A stretch of 64,000 bases of DNA from contig JADNRV010000238.1 of NCBI GenBank assembly GCA_015499995.1, positions 1-64,000 of the forward strand, in the 5' to 3' direction. The DNA comes from Flammula alnicola (Eukaryota > Basidiomycota > Agaricomycetes > Agaricales > Strophariaceae). A program made the translations under genes and the position numbers. The notes below the pieces were generated by a model. The model was given only the letters and a program-made list of their open reading frames with translations, was not told where the DNA came from and ran no database searches. Shown piece after piece: positions 1 through 11,415 of the stretch (position 1 is its first letter; every line of letters begins with the position of its first letter).

Positions 1-10
1 CTCGGCTCAC

Positions 11-1289
11 CCCAACACGTCCCTCTCCAAGCTTGGATTCTCTCTGCGATAGAAATGTGTGGTCAGTCTTCTTAATTGTCCCGCCACTACTCGATTTCGA
101 CGAAGACGTCCAGCTGCTTTGCGAAGTTGAGAGGGCCAAGATCGGCACACCACGATCGTGGCTGGTATTCTGAATCCCAACGTCATTTCTGGACGAAGTT
201 TTTCGAGACGACTTCGAATTAGACGCGGCGACTGATGATGGATGTCGATCAGACAGGGGATAGGGAGCGGAAGGATGGTTCCGAGGATTGGGCGCCAAAG
301 AGGTTTCTGGTTCATGATCCTTGGAACTAGACTTGGACTTTGACCGGGAGGTACTGATATTTGGATTGATGAGAACATCAGACATAGGCAGTTCTTTACC
401 CGCTCGGTTCGAACGATGTGATGAAGGCGCCTGTGAATTCAGAATGATAGGCGGGTCTGCATTAGAAGGATAGGAATGACCGGCTGAACTGTGAGTGCCT
501 GTGATAGGCGTATCTCAGGAGGATAGGAAAGGACGGATGGATGAGGAGAATAGGCGCGACTGGTGGACTGTGGGTAATAGGTGGCTCAGAAGGATATGAA
601 TGGCTGCGTGGACTAAGAATGATAGGTGGTTGCTCAGGACGATAGGAGTGGTGTGGATATAAACCGATTGGCTGCTGTGAAGCACGCTCGGGTTCGATTA
701 TGATAGGCGTATGAGGACGACGGCGCTTGTCTTCTTGTATAATGACAGGCGTATGAGGACGATGGCGAGTGTCTTCTTGTATAATGATAGGCGTATGAGG
801 ACGATGGCGGGTGTCTTCTTGTATAATGATAGGCGGCTGATGACGGTCGGTTGTTTCTTGGATAATGATGGTGGGCCGAGAACGCTGGTGGTATGAACTG
901 ACAACGATAGGCGGTTGTTGAGGAGATTGAGCGACAACATAGTTAGGCTGAGGAGGGACAACGATCTGCTGTTTAGGATGTCGCACACGTCGAGGCGGCT
1001 CTCCATCCCAGTCCTCGGAGTCATTACCATGCGATCGATGTCGTTTAGCGCCCGTCTTGCCCACGACCCCATGCCCCACATCCTTGGAACGAGGAATCTG
1101 CTCATCGGGTCTACCATCGCCGTAGCGCAACAACATTGCAGGGGGAACCGACTCTGAGCTGCCAGCATCTGAGGGTGGTGATGAGCGGGACGATAATAGA
1201 GGCATATCAGGACGGCTCGAGTAAATCCTGTCCGGAGCGTGATCTTGGATCCAGAGCTCTGTCATCGCACGCCGAAAATCGTCTGCCAT
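11..1289 (-). pseudogene. PPIII-tail protein copy 1, frameshifted and cut by the window edge
   Basis: Function is not recognised. The reading frame encodes a disordered, proline-rich protein with the landmarks of the family: a serine-rich PPSDAGSSESVP block, a GAKRHRS basic block, PPIII/TPIII repeats, and a C-terminal VGIQN-x-S-x-DRGVPIL block. The same blocks occur in the gene at 2624-4122 and in the tail of the GTPase at 9762-11354. The frame is open from 1376, but a TATATATAAAT box at about 1407-1397 suits the next ATG at 1289. Between about 485 and 545 the frame shifts twice with no convincing intron, then continues to a GTGAGC donor at position 10. The last exon lies outside the window. 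It could be a pseudogene or carry assembly errors. Promoter sequence upstream is shared with copy 2. Confidence 0.55.
697..848. repeat. Tandem 48-bp repeat, three units plus a decayed fourth, inside the PPIII gene
   Basis: Three nearly identical 48-bp units each encode 16 residues of the form PIIIQEDTRHRPHT. A more diverged fourth unit follows. The period is a multiple of three, so unit number can change without breaking the frame. Confidence 0.8.
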
Positions 1290-1878
1290 CTGAAAAGTTG
1301 GTGGATGGTGAATACGACCTTTGAAAGGTTGGAGTTGGCAAGCTTCAAGTTGAGCGCTGAGCGCTTGAGCCTGCATGTCACCACCAGGAAATCCGATTTA
1401 TATATACAAAGCTGTGCACTGCTTGAGCACCGCCTTTGACTATAAGTTCTCAATGCCACCTGTCAATGCCAAACGTTCTGTATAAGAAAAGTGCATGCAC
1501 ATGCCTTGTATCAATCAATATAGCTAATCTTCCGACAGTTCCAGTTATACATAATCGTGCGATTCATGCCGTTACGTTCCCACAAGCGAGTGTACTATGA
1601 GTGAAGGCGAAGTAATGGAACACTTCGTATATTTTGTTGATCAAGCCGGTCAATCTTAAAAGGTCGAGAATATCGCGTTGTAGTCCAATTTATGATCTCT
1701 CTCGATGCGAGAGTACTCGGGAAGGCGTCGAGGCGCTTGAAGTCGCAGGCGATTTCATTCTCGTCGCGCTGGCCTGCACAGCCACACCCTGATCTAATCT
1801 GGTCTAATCTAATCTACGCGTGCGAGCGCCTGCCAAATATCTCTCTCGTTTTTGGCACCGTACACAAAGCTAGTATTC
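1290..1878. other. Promoter region of PPIII copy 1 and non-coding spacer
   Basis: About 590 bp with no supported gene. The first 250 bp (a CATTGACAG block, an AAAGGCGGTGC block and a TATA box, read on the minus strand) resemble the region upstream of the gene at 2624-4122. The duplication therefore included the promoter. The rest shows no coding signal. Confidence 0.6.
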
Positions 1879-2461
1879 AAGGGGGTTCTGGAACCAGAAT
1901 GCCGGACCGGGGGTCGGTTAGTTAGTCCGGCCGTAGGCCGCCCAAAAAATTTTTTAGACCCCTCTACAAGTGCCCTGAAATTTGCGATTTTGGGTGATGC
2001 AAAGGTGTTTTATCACTCTCTACACTGATAATCTCATTAAAATAGGCTGTTAGTGCATGTAGAATGAGAATAGAACAAACAATCATTAGTTTGTGGCAGT
2101 TACCAGATGACTAAGCTGGTCCATCTGTGGCTGAATGCTCGCGATTTCCGTAAACTGCAAGTGTTCAGACCTTTTACCAAACACGATGGGTTTATTTCAA
2201 AGTCAAAAAATCAGATTTCATTACAATATTGTACTAATACATCTGTAGTGTCATTTAGAATGTATCAACCTTGAGAAAATCCCTCAGAAATGGGTTTGCG
2301 AGACGTGCAAGGGATCTTCAGGTGGGAAAGCACATGTGCTGGTGATGTCATATTACCATATCGGGACGTGTGCCTGATTACGTAGTTAGTTAGTCCAGCG
2401 AAAATGGGCGAAAAAAATAATTCGACCCTAGGTATTTTTTTTTTGGTTCGCGAACCCCCTT
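1879..2461. mobile_element. Non-autonomous TIR element, 583 bp, with 10-bp target duplication
   Basis: The segment begins AAGGGGGTTC and ends GAACCCCCTT, a perfect 10-bp terminal inverted repeat. It is bordered on both sides by the direct repeat GCTAGTATTC (1869-1878 and 2462-2471), the expected target-site duplication. Just inside each end lies a related block in direct orientation with GTTAGTTAGTCC followed by an A-rich run and GACCC. There is no long ORF, so it would depend on a transposase elsewhere. A 10-bp duplication fits Mutator-like elements, but the short TIR leaves the superfamily open. Confidence 0.75.
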
Positions 2462-2623
2462 GCTAGTATTCAACCCCTCCCGGTGCCATATCACATTCAG
2501 CTACGCCGCTTAGCGCTTTCGAATGATAAGACTTTAGACTGGTTCGTAGACGTGCTTCGTTCTGTCAGTCATCAACAAGCGCAGGCACTGAGGCTGGCAG
2601 GATCTAACTAAGCGTCCCCTAAA

Positions 2624-4122
2624 TTACTCCCACGTCTCGTCATCGCTCCTCTGTCCCATACTAGTAGTACTGGCTTTACTAACCGACGCCGCTACTGCGG
2701 CACGGCGGCCTTTCAATATTCGTTTAAAGAACGAATCCTTCTTTCCAAAACCGCGATCAAAGGTCCAAGTGCTAGATTTCGTCGTAACGGTTTGTAGACT
2801 GGCCGCATCGGACGCATTCAATTTAGGCTTCGAACTAGCACTCGGGTCGGCCTGCACAAAAACAGTATATTGTCAACAATAGTAGAGAATGAGTGTCGGA
2901 TTATCTATTTGCGACGCACCCCAATATGTTCATCGTTAGACTTGGATGTTCTTTGTGGTGGAAAGACATAGTCAGTCTTCCTAATTGTTCTGATACTACT
3001 TGATTCTGACACAGAACTCGATGCCCAGCTCTTCTCCGAAGTTGCGAAGGCCAATATCGGCACACCACGATCACGGTTGACATTTTGAATCCCAACTTCG
3101 TATCTAGAGGAAGTTCCGGGAGAGGAATTCGAATTAGAGGGGCCGGCACTGGCAGACGGATCAGACAAGGGAGCTGAGGCTGAAGAAAGACGGGTTCTGG
3201 GATTGGGCGCTAACGGGGTTACATTCCCGTCCAGACCTAGGCTTATTTCCGATTGATGCACCTTGGACTTGAACTTGGAAGTACTTGTACTGGTGCTTGG
3301 GTTGATAGTAAGATTGGGTGGTCCGGATGTGTGCAATTTATTAGCAACTCGTTTCTTATGAGGAGCTGAGGTTGCTTGTGAATTCATAACGACAGAAGGC
3401 TTGGCGGGAACCTGGCTGGTTTTGATAATGATAGGTGGTTCGGATCGCCCGTTGGAAGGATGGACAATAAGAGGCGCAAGTTGCGAAGGATGATCCTTGG
3501 GCGGATTAACAATGAGAGGCAGATCAAACCGCTCGTTGGGCGGACGGATAATAATTGGTGGTTGTTCGGACGGTTCTTTGTTCGGACGGATAATGATAGG
3601 TGGTGGTTCAGGACGTTGGTTGGACGGATGGATAATGATAGGCGGCTCACGGCGATGGTTATGTGGATTCTGTAGTTCCGATCGGACACTGACAGTCGGC
3701 TCACGACGCTGTTTGGATGGGTTAAATGGATTTGATGGCTCACGTTGGTCAACGACAGTGGGTTTACGATTCCTACTTTGTGGTCGTGGATCGCCAACGA
3801 CGTGCGATTGAGGAGGTGGCGTGCGGTAGGCCCGAATCCCCCTCGGCGGTTTATCCACGTCCGATTCGTAGCCGCTGACGCGATGTCGTTTGGCACCCGG
3901 CCTGCGAGGCTGGAGAATCTGCTCATAACGTCGACCCTCGTCGTAGCCATGGTGCAACAACGTCCCAGGGGACATCGACTCTGGGCTGCCTACGCCTATG
4001 GGCGGCGACCAGCTAGACGATGCGAAGGGATTCGGATCCGGTGGGCTTGAGTAGTAAACCGCAGTGTAGCTATATGGAGGAAGATCTGCAATCCAGACTT
4101 CTGCAGCTGTCCCCGCTGGCAT
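2624..4122 (-). CDS. PPIII-tail protein copy 2 (tail-only paralogue of the GTPase)
   Basis: Two exons: 4122-2920 and 2851-2624, joined by a GTGCGT...TGCAG intron of 68 bp in phase 0, giving about 476 residues. The protein is hydrophilic and disordered. It has at least seven PPIII/PLIV repeat units at about residues 160-270, a basic GAKRHR block near residue 80, the VGIQN-DRGVPIL block near residue 345, and a last exon ending KRILKGRRAAVA...SDDETWE. The GTPase at 9762-11354 has the same last exon (KRILAGLRAAVA...SDDTW) at the same splice position. No G domain is present here. The start is the first ATG after a TATA-like block and is not certain. Function is unknown. Confidence 0.7.
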
Positions 4123-4589
4123 ATGAAAGGTTGTGAGTGGCGAGGTTCAAGTTGAGCTTAGACATCACCACGCAGGACATCCAATTTATCTACCGTATGT
4201 ATACAAGGTGGTACCTGCACCGCCTGCACCGCTTTAGAACTGTCAATGTCAAAATTTATATAAGAGTGGAGAACAAAACCACATATGCCTAGAACGTTCG
4301 CTCACGTCCAAGTACTGTACTGTACTACTAGTACATGTGCTGCGGAGCAGTCCAATCCGACCGCTCTCTGGCGTGTGCTGACAGATCCCACTCCGGGTTA
4401 ATTTTGGTTTTGAATTCCCTGCCCTATTAGCGCTCGTCCTAAGTTGGTCCTAAGCTTCCAAATACTAAGCAGTAAACAGTCCAAGTAAAATAATGGTACT
4501 ACAGAGAGTCACATAATTACAACTTACAAGACGTTCGAACCAAAGCAACGGATAGAACACCAAAGCAACGGATAGAACACAACATCATA
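4123..4589. other. Intergenic region with promoter of PPIII copy 2 and a perfect 20-bp tandem duplication
   Basis: No gene seen. The part next to 4122 is the promoter of the PPIII gene. At 4541-4580 a 20-bp unit starting CAAAGCAACGG is repeated twice without mismatch, in or near the 3' UTR of the gene ending at 4590. Confidence 0.6.
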
Positions 4590-5838
4590 TCAATTGAACA
4601 ACCCCTTCCTCGGGCCCCTCAACTGCGCCAGTTTAACCTCCCTCTCCCTCTCATCCATCGCCAGCGTCTGCCTCAACACATCCACCTCCGCCGCCTTATC
4701 CTGCATCCTCTCCGTCGCCTCGCGCGCATTGTTCCGTAAGGTCTCGAGCGCCTCAACCTCTGCGTTGAGCTGTGCCTGTGCCATGTCGTACCTCATCTTC
4801 GCGCTGAGAAACGCCGCTTCGCTTTTCTTGAACGTGATAACTTGCTTGGAGTGGTTGGCTTGCAGGCGTGCTTCGCTCTTAATGGCATTCTTCTGGAACT
4901 TTTGCAAGTCGTCGAGCTCGTTGATGGCTAAGGCCAACGCCTGCTTCTCCGTCTTTCCCTCCTGTCTGATGATCTTCGAGAGGCGTTTCCCGTTCTGGGC
5001 TGTAAGGATAAAGTGCAATGAGAAACAGCATCAGAGATCCGTTTTTACAAACATGAAACATAAAGCCAAACTTGGATTACAACTCACCTTCGACTTTATC
5101 GACCCTGGATCTCTGCTTGGGCGTCAAGCTCGCCTGGGCCTCCTCCCCGCGCGATGCCATCATCTCGTCCTGCTCAGCAAAAGCCATTGGGCCCGTCGTA
5201 CCGGCCCCCCCAACAAACGCCGAGGTCGGCATCACTCGTCCCTCGCCCATCGTATGCGCACTGCGTCTGGACCCGGAGCGGCCCAGCGAGGTCGCCTTCT
5301 TTGACGGGGGGGCATTGGCGGTGGTGTTAGCACGCCGGGTACTGGCAGGGGTCGATATTCCGTACATCTCGTTGTGAGCTTCGACGGCACGGGGTTCCGA
5401 GACTTCTTTGCGGGGCGGGGAGGTGATAATGTCTTGCTCGCCGCGGGATGTGGGGCTGGATAATATGGGAGACGCTGCCTGCTGAACAGGAATGGCCTCG
5501 GGTTGAGGCTGAGGCTGGGGCTGGGGCTGGGGGATGGGCACGGGCATCTGCTTCGGTGGGACGTCCTCGGTGGGCAACCATCCCTCTGAGCCATTAGGGT
5601 GCAAAACAAAGCCCTTGTCCTGCGCTGTCTTAGGGGTTTCACCCGTCAACTCCTTGTGTTCGCTCTCATACTGTTTGTCTAATGGGACGGCATTGTCGCG
5701 GAGCTGATAAGAACTGGAAACCGGAGGAGGGATGTCTTGCGAGGAGGCCATTGTGTTGTTGGGGGCGTCGTTGGACATGGGGGCGTCAAAGTAAACGGAG
5801 AGTTCACTCTTAGGAGTACCTGAAGGGAACTTGTCCAT
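4590..5838 (-). CDS. Conserved fungal coiled-coil protein, NCP1-like
   Basis: Two exons, 5838-5088 and 4999-4590, with an 88-bp GTGAGT...ACAG intron, give 386 residues. The first two thirds are disordered, with a proline-glutamine run (residues about 107-117) and many serine/threonine-proline sites. The last exon is a strongly charged coiled coil beginning GKRLSKIIRQEGKTEKQAL and rich in alanine, glutamate and arginine. This C-terminal helix resembles fungal proteins annotated as 'DNA binding protein Ncp1'. That name comes from memory of database labels, not from a demonstrated activity. The gene ends close to 4590 and starts 70 bp from the stop of the AP-3 beta gene on the same strand. Confidence 0.75.
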
Positions 5839-5907
5839 TTAAGTCTGTTTCTGTTAATAAATGTCTCAAATGAGTGCTATATACGGCCCAAGTGAGTATG
5901 ACGCGCT

Positions 5908-8888
5908 TCAGCTAACATTGTGGATGACGTCATCAGCCTTATCTTCTCCAGAATCGTGCTCGTCCCCTGACTCTATCCCGTCCTCGCTCTCCTCCTCCTC
6001 CTCTTCTTCGTCTTCTTCGTCCTCTTCGTCTTTCTCGGCCTCTTCTTTCTCCTCTTCCTCTGCATAAAACGAATCCAAGTCCATCCACGGTCCCTTCGCA
6101 CCTCCACTCCTAGAACTCGGTCTCGACACGCCCGTCGGCGTCAACACAATCGGCGGCGATGACACCCCCTTTTGCCCTCGAACCGGCCCAGCGGACGAGA
6201 TCGCAGTAGGCACCGGTGGCGGAGGCGGCGCGTCGTCCGAGTCCCGCAGAGAACTCTCAACCCCTTTCTCCAGCCAGTCCGGTAGCATCCCGTCCATTCG
6301 CATCGATCGTCCCGTCACCCGGGCTAGCGATCCTATTAGTACCTTTTCGTCGTCTACCATCATATAATGAATGAGTTGAGATAATTTTACAAACACACTC
6401 CACTCACCCAAGAAGCTCGTTTCCTCATCCATTGTCCGTGACTTGCCCTCGAACAGCACCAACCTCACCTGTTCTTTCCTCAAAACCACCCCGCCCCTCT
6501 CCTCCGCCGACGACCCATTCACATGCAGCCCCACGCCAGCAAGAAGGGACGACAACATCCTCCCCCGGTCCCGCACATCATAGTTCGCATCATACCTCGC
6601 CAGCGAGAACACGTACTCGTTTAACAAATTGATCCTACGGTCCCCCGGCGACAGCACGAACAGCTTCGCCGCCAGCGTCACCGTCTGCAGTTTCACCAGC
6701 GCTGCTTCACTCCCAAACGACTTTGCGAGTTTCCTTAGCACGTCCGGGGCCCAGTCCGCGATGCCTTCCGGAGCAGCGCTAGAACCTTTCTCTTCGGTAG
6801 CACTGGCATACTGCCCCACAAGCCATAAAACACACGCGCGCGCCTGTGCATGTCGGATATCGTCGATCCTCCGTGCGAGGTGCGCGATGATCGACAGCGG
6901 TGACTGCGCCTGTGTACCCACAAACACACCGGGCGCTTGTCCCGAAAGCTGACTCTGCACCAGGTATTTGAGCTCCATAACCGCACTGCTAACGACCACA
7001 TCTGTGTGACAATGCCCTCTTGTGTTATTTTCTGTTCTGTACAAGGTAGGAATTAGCGTACCATGCCGGCTCTTGATCATGGTGATGAGCGCTGTCAGGC
7101 ATTGCTTTATCGATTCGGGTATACGCGCCGCGCATCTGCCTAATGCGCGTATTGTCTCGGACACAACGCCGTCGTCTGTATCGTCTGCATAGTCCTAACC
7201 GCACAAAAAAATTAAATGAGCACGATTTAAACGCATATATATACCGCATATATCTCGTCCGCCAAAAAAAATAAACCAAACTCACGATAAACTCCCTCAG
7301 AATCGCAGCCCAATTATCCGGCGTAAGGACGCGGAGGAGTAAGCGTATCTTGTCCTTCTTCACCTGCGTCAGATCGTCCGTGCGGACCAAGAATCGTGTG
7401 TAATACGGGGCGAAGAGGTGTGGCACGCTCTTGGTGATCAGCAGCAGGTCCACTAGGACCACCCTCTCCACTTCTCTTGACGCCGTGAGGAGGCGTAGTA
7501 CAGGGGCGATGAAGGTGGGCCAGTACGATGGAGGCGCGGCGTAGAAGAAGACTTTGGTTGCTGCCATTACGACCTGTTGAATAAATGGATGAGGGATTGT
7601 GAGAGCGCAGGTTAAAGGGTGTTGGAAAACCAGAGATAGCAACCGATACCCACAGCAGGATTCCGGCTCTGGAAGACAGGTTGGACAGAGTCCAAGAAGA
7701 GCTTGATATCTTTATCCAAATCCTCCCCTTCCACCTGCTGCCCCTCCTCCTCTGTCTCCTTCTCCTGTCCACCGCTCCCTGTTCCTGTCCCTCGTCCCAC
7801 TGTGCCCCCACCCCCGGGCCTAATCAACATCGTCCGCACATACCTCAACAACAACTCCATCATCTCCACCTGGCCCCACTCGTCCACGTCCACGAGTACG
7901 CGACACAGCCTGCGGTAGTGCGGGTGCAGCAGGTCCAGCCGCGTCGGGCATATGGATTGGAAGGCGACGGCAACGCTGCCGAGGGAGAGCGGGGAGCGGT
8001 CCCGTAGCAGGAGGGTGGTGAGGATCTGGATGAGCGCGGGGAGGTGGGTGGCGTCTAGTCTGTGGTAAATGGGAGGAAGGGAGGTCATGATGTGAATTAC
8101 AAGCAACAAGTGCAATAAGACATCCAGAGACTCACTCATAACACTTAGGCACCGCGAGCGCCGCCGCCTTCCTCACATACGGGCTCGGGTCCCCAGCACA
8201 CTTCTTGATCGCCAGCACCACGATGCTCCCAATCATCGGCACCTTGATCCCGCTCAGCACCCGCAGCGCCATTGCCCTTATCAGCGGGTTCGCGTCGGCC
8301 AAATCCTTTTGGAAGGTGTTGATGGAGAGGAGGGCGAGATCGGGCTCGTGCTCGGCGTAGCGCAGGAGGTAGATGTACACGAGCTTGCGGATCTCGAGGT
8401 TGGGGGAGGCGACATTTTTGACAACTTGGGCGAAGTATTCGGAGGCGTTGCGGCCTTTGGATATGAGCTGGATGGGGGCTGGTTAGTCTGTGGTACGAAC
8501 GATATTTGTGGACGAAGTAAGTCATTCGTATCTTGAATAATCCCAGCTTCTTCTTCATCGAGAAAGACGAGGAAAAGACTCAACAGAAAGAACTCCCGGC
8601 GCCAAAAACACACAATGAAAGGATACTCACAGCAACCAACCGTTTCATCGCATCCAGCTTCTCCCTATCGTTCCCTGAATCGAGCTGTCGCCTGATATTC
8701 GCCCGTGTCTTCTCATCGCTCACGCCACCTCCAGATCCACCTGCACCCCCACCGGCATCGAGGTACCCCGCCCCCGACCCGCGGGTGATCGCGAGGTCGC
8801 GCGTGTGCTCTGAGAAGGTCTCTTGCAACCGCATGCCGAGCCGCGTCGCGTTTTCAGAGAGGGCATTGAGGTATTGCTGGCCCGACAT
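5908..8888 (-). CDS. APL6: AP-3 complex subunit beta
   Basis: Large beta adaptin of the AP-3 coat, which sorts cargo from the Golgi or endosome to the vacuole. Seven exons fit in frame: 8888-8631, 8467-8136, 8059-7654, 7573-7286, 7194-7062, 7001-6408 and 6353-5908, giving 818 residues. The last acceptor could instead be at 6332. The HEAT-type adaptin trunk is clear: [51 protein letters not shown] and [12 protein letters not shown]. The tail carries the [18 protein letters not shown] element and an acidic serine/glutamate run that ends the protein, as in other AP-3 beta chains. The C-terminal ear is missing or very short, as is usual in fungi. Decayed partial copies lie at 14.2-15.2, 17.8-18.6 and 20.1-20.7 kb. 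Confidence 0.93.
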
Positions 8889-9761
8889 CGTGAGTTTCTG
8901 GGGTCGTGGGTGTTGTTGGCGTTGGTGTTGGCGTTGTAGTTACAAATTTGATTGTGATTGTGAGTGCGATTGGGGGCCGATGTGTGTTGGGATTGACATA
9001 AACGAAGAGGGCTCTGCCAGTGCGCGTTGTGGTTGGGTGGTGTGGAAGGGGAAATATGTGATTACGTCATGATCTGCTCTGTCGGGCCCTGGCAGTGGTA
9101 ACTTTGGTTTTTGACAAGTTTTTGACCTTCACAAAATACTCTCTTCGATTTTCTGGCGTATTAAAGTTTAACATTTAACCATCTGAGAGGCATGTGAATG
9201 GAACCTGGCGGTAGACTGCCAGTGATATTCGGGCGCGCCCTTAGGCGCACGCACCAAGCACGCAGTGGCAAGCATATGCATATGCACTGATGCACGCAAG
9301 ATGCATGTCAACACCCATGATGGTGGAACGGACGACAGGTATGACCCTGACAAACTTGGTGTCTCCAATATTGGTTGGCACTGAATCTTTCGGCGATGAT
9401 CTGCCATGTCATTTGGAGAAATCCTTGTAGACTACGGGTCGACTGGACGTCGAGTGAACTCCTTGCAGCTGACACTATTCATGAAAAACGAGTGTTGTAT
9501 CTTTCGCTAGCAGTTTCATACACGTGTTTTGATGAGTATTGAATAGTAGCTAGTTTGGTCCCCTTTTGTTGACAGAAAACGTGGAAAAGGAGTGGGTAGT
9601 ACTTACCGCATGCTGTGGAGGCGTTTCACAACTTGATCAACATGTCCGATCTCCAAAATGCCTACCAGTCACCGTTCAATTGATACTTAACTGCGTGCAT
9701 CCGTCGTCACTCCCTTATCAAAAGTTCAAAAGACTCCAACTTTTCCTCTTCACTCGCTTAT
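8889..9761. promoter_or_regulatory. AP-3 beta promoter and spacer, with a CRE-like ATTACGTCAT site
   Basis: No gene supported in 870 bp. ATTACGTCAT at 9061-9070 lies about 175 bp upstream of the AP-3 beta start and fits a CRE/ATF-type site. The same site in matching context is found at 18580-18589, and a close variant at 21015-21024, beside decayed AP-3 beta copies. The right part of the spacer is the upstream region of the GTPase. Confidence 0.5.
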
Positions 9762-11354
9762 ATGGCAAAGGCAAACTCAGATGTCCTGATTCTGTGAGTT
9801 GATGTACGCTTTTGTTGCTATACATCAGTCTGATGCTGCTGGAATTCGTAGCATTATGGGTCAAATCGGGGTAGGGAAAAGCCATGTGAGATATCTCCTT
9901 GTTCCGTTCTCAGTACTTCGCATAATCGTAATATCTTTCCTGTCGCAGTTCATCAACGTCGCCGCAGGCACGGGCATAATGAAAGAGGGCGGAGGACTAC
10001 ACTCGGTCACCATAGTGCCCAAGCATACTACCTGCTTTAATCCTAGAGACTCAAGCAATTCTTCCTCTATCATTCTTGTGGACTCTCCAGGATTCAACGA
10101 CACACGCGATGCCGACAGTGAAAGAATAAAACGCATTTCAAACTACATGAAAAAGTGAGTGAATCAAATATACGTACTTCGGTATCTCCACTTTCGTTGA
10201 GCATTGCGAAGGTTTCATAGACAGGCTCGTGTCGGAGTCCTATATTTAATCGACCCTCGTCAACGAATGTTCCCCATGTTGGATGAGTTGATGTCGAGTC
10301 CGAAAATTGAAGAATCTCTTCAAGTTGTAACTGTGGCTATTACCAAGACCAATACTAATCCAACGCCCGAAATGGCGTTCACAAATTCGGAGAAATCTGC
10401 TTGGGATATCATCGAGACTGTGTTGAAAAAAAAGCAGCTGGTTGATGTAGCAGTGTTCCGAGCCTTCCTGAGCACGCTTCATAGTAGCCAGGTTTTGAAC
10501 GCACCGACTCAGTCTCATATTCCGGACTTTTCAGGACTTTTCGTCTCTGATGCCCATTCAGACACCCCTCCCTTATGGCCCAATGCATCACCGCCCTCAG
10601 ACGCTGGCAGCTCAGAGTCGGTCCCCTCTGCGGTACCGTTGCAGTACAACGATGGTCAATGCGATGAGCAGATTCCTGCTCGTTCGACGAGCGTGCGTGG
10701 GACTGTAGCTGTAGGGGGGACGGGCGCTAAACGAGGTCGATCGCGCAACCGGCATGACTCGGACTTGGATAGAGAGCTGACACCACCCATCACTCCCATT
10801 GCACCAAACCCATTCTATCCTTCTGAGCAGCCCATTCTCAATCCGCGGATGCTCCCGTCTGACCCATCCGTCGTCGCTCATCATTTGACTTTATCTCGAC
10901 GAACTTCCTCAATCGGACACAACGTTGGCATCCAGGATATCAGCTGCGATCGCGGTGTGCCAATATTAACCCCCTCGATGGAGAGGAGCCGGACGTCTTC
11001 GCCAGAATCAATTAGTAGTGGAACAAGCAGTGAGACTTACCATGCCTTTTCATCGGAGAGGGCGTCCAATTTTAGAGACGGACGCGTTGCTGTGAGTCCC
11101 CCATATATAGCCCGCCGCTCTTTCTCTCCGTACTGTAATTGCTGACATGTATTTTTATGCAGATATACTCTGGCCCTCGTTCAGAGCAGTTCATAACATC
11201 CGATGCGGACAGTGTACGATCCAATACGACATATGCATCAACCACTGTCTCGCGTTATCGTTTAAAACGTATTCTGGCAGGCCTCCGTGCTGCAGTAGCA
11301 TCCGAATCCTCACTTAGTATATCCAGTAGTCGGGGAAGTGATGATACGTGGTAG
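9762..11354 (+). CDS. G-domain GTPase with disordered C-terminal tail of the PPIII family
   Basis: Five exons: 9762-9793, 9852-9885, 9949-10154, 10221-11091 and 11163-11354, giving 444 residues with all phases consistent. The N-terminal part is a P-loop GTPase of the type common in agaricomycetes. It has G1 GQIGVGKS at residues 14-21, the following FINVAAG helix, G3 DSPGFND at about 67-73, a weak G4-like ITKTNT, and a closing SAWDII helix. From about residue 230 it changes to a disordered tail with the PPSDAGSSESVP, GAKRGRS, VGIQD-DRGVPIL and RILAGLRAAVA...SDDTW blocks shared with the two tail-only genes at 1-4.1 kb. The PPIII repeats themselves are mostly gone here. The G1 serine is kept, so nucleotide binding is plausible. 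The role is unknown. Confidence 0.75.
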
Positions 11355-11415
11355 CAAGGGAGGTGTAGGACGATGCTTGGAATGGTTACAAGTATTACTT
11401 AGAGGATATCCAGAT

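Noticed and set aside
7..378. Minus-strand open frame of 123 residues
   Set aside because: Other frame of the PPIII copy 1 tail; the correct frame carries the VGIQN-DRGVPIL block.
697..848. CRISPR-like regular repeats
   Set aside because: Contiguous in-frame coding repeats without spacers in a eukaryotic gene.
4594..5304. Plus-strand open frame of 236 residues
   Set aside because: Antisense to the charged coiled coil of the NCP1-like gene, which has proper splice sites and family resemblance.
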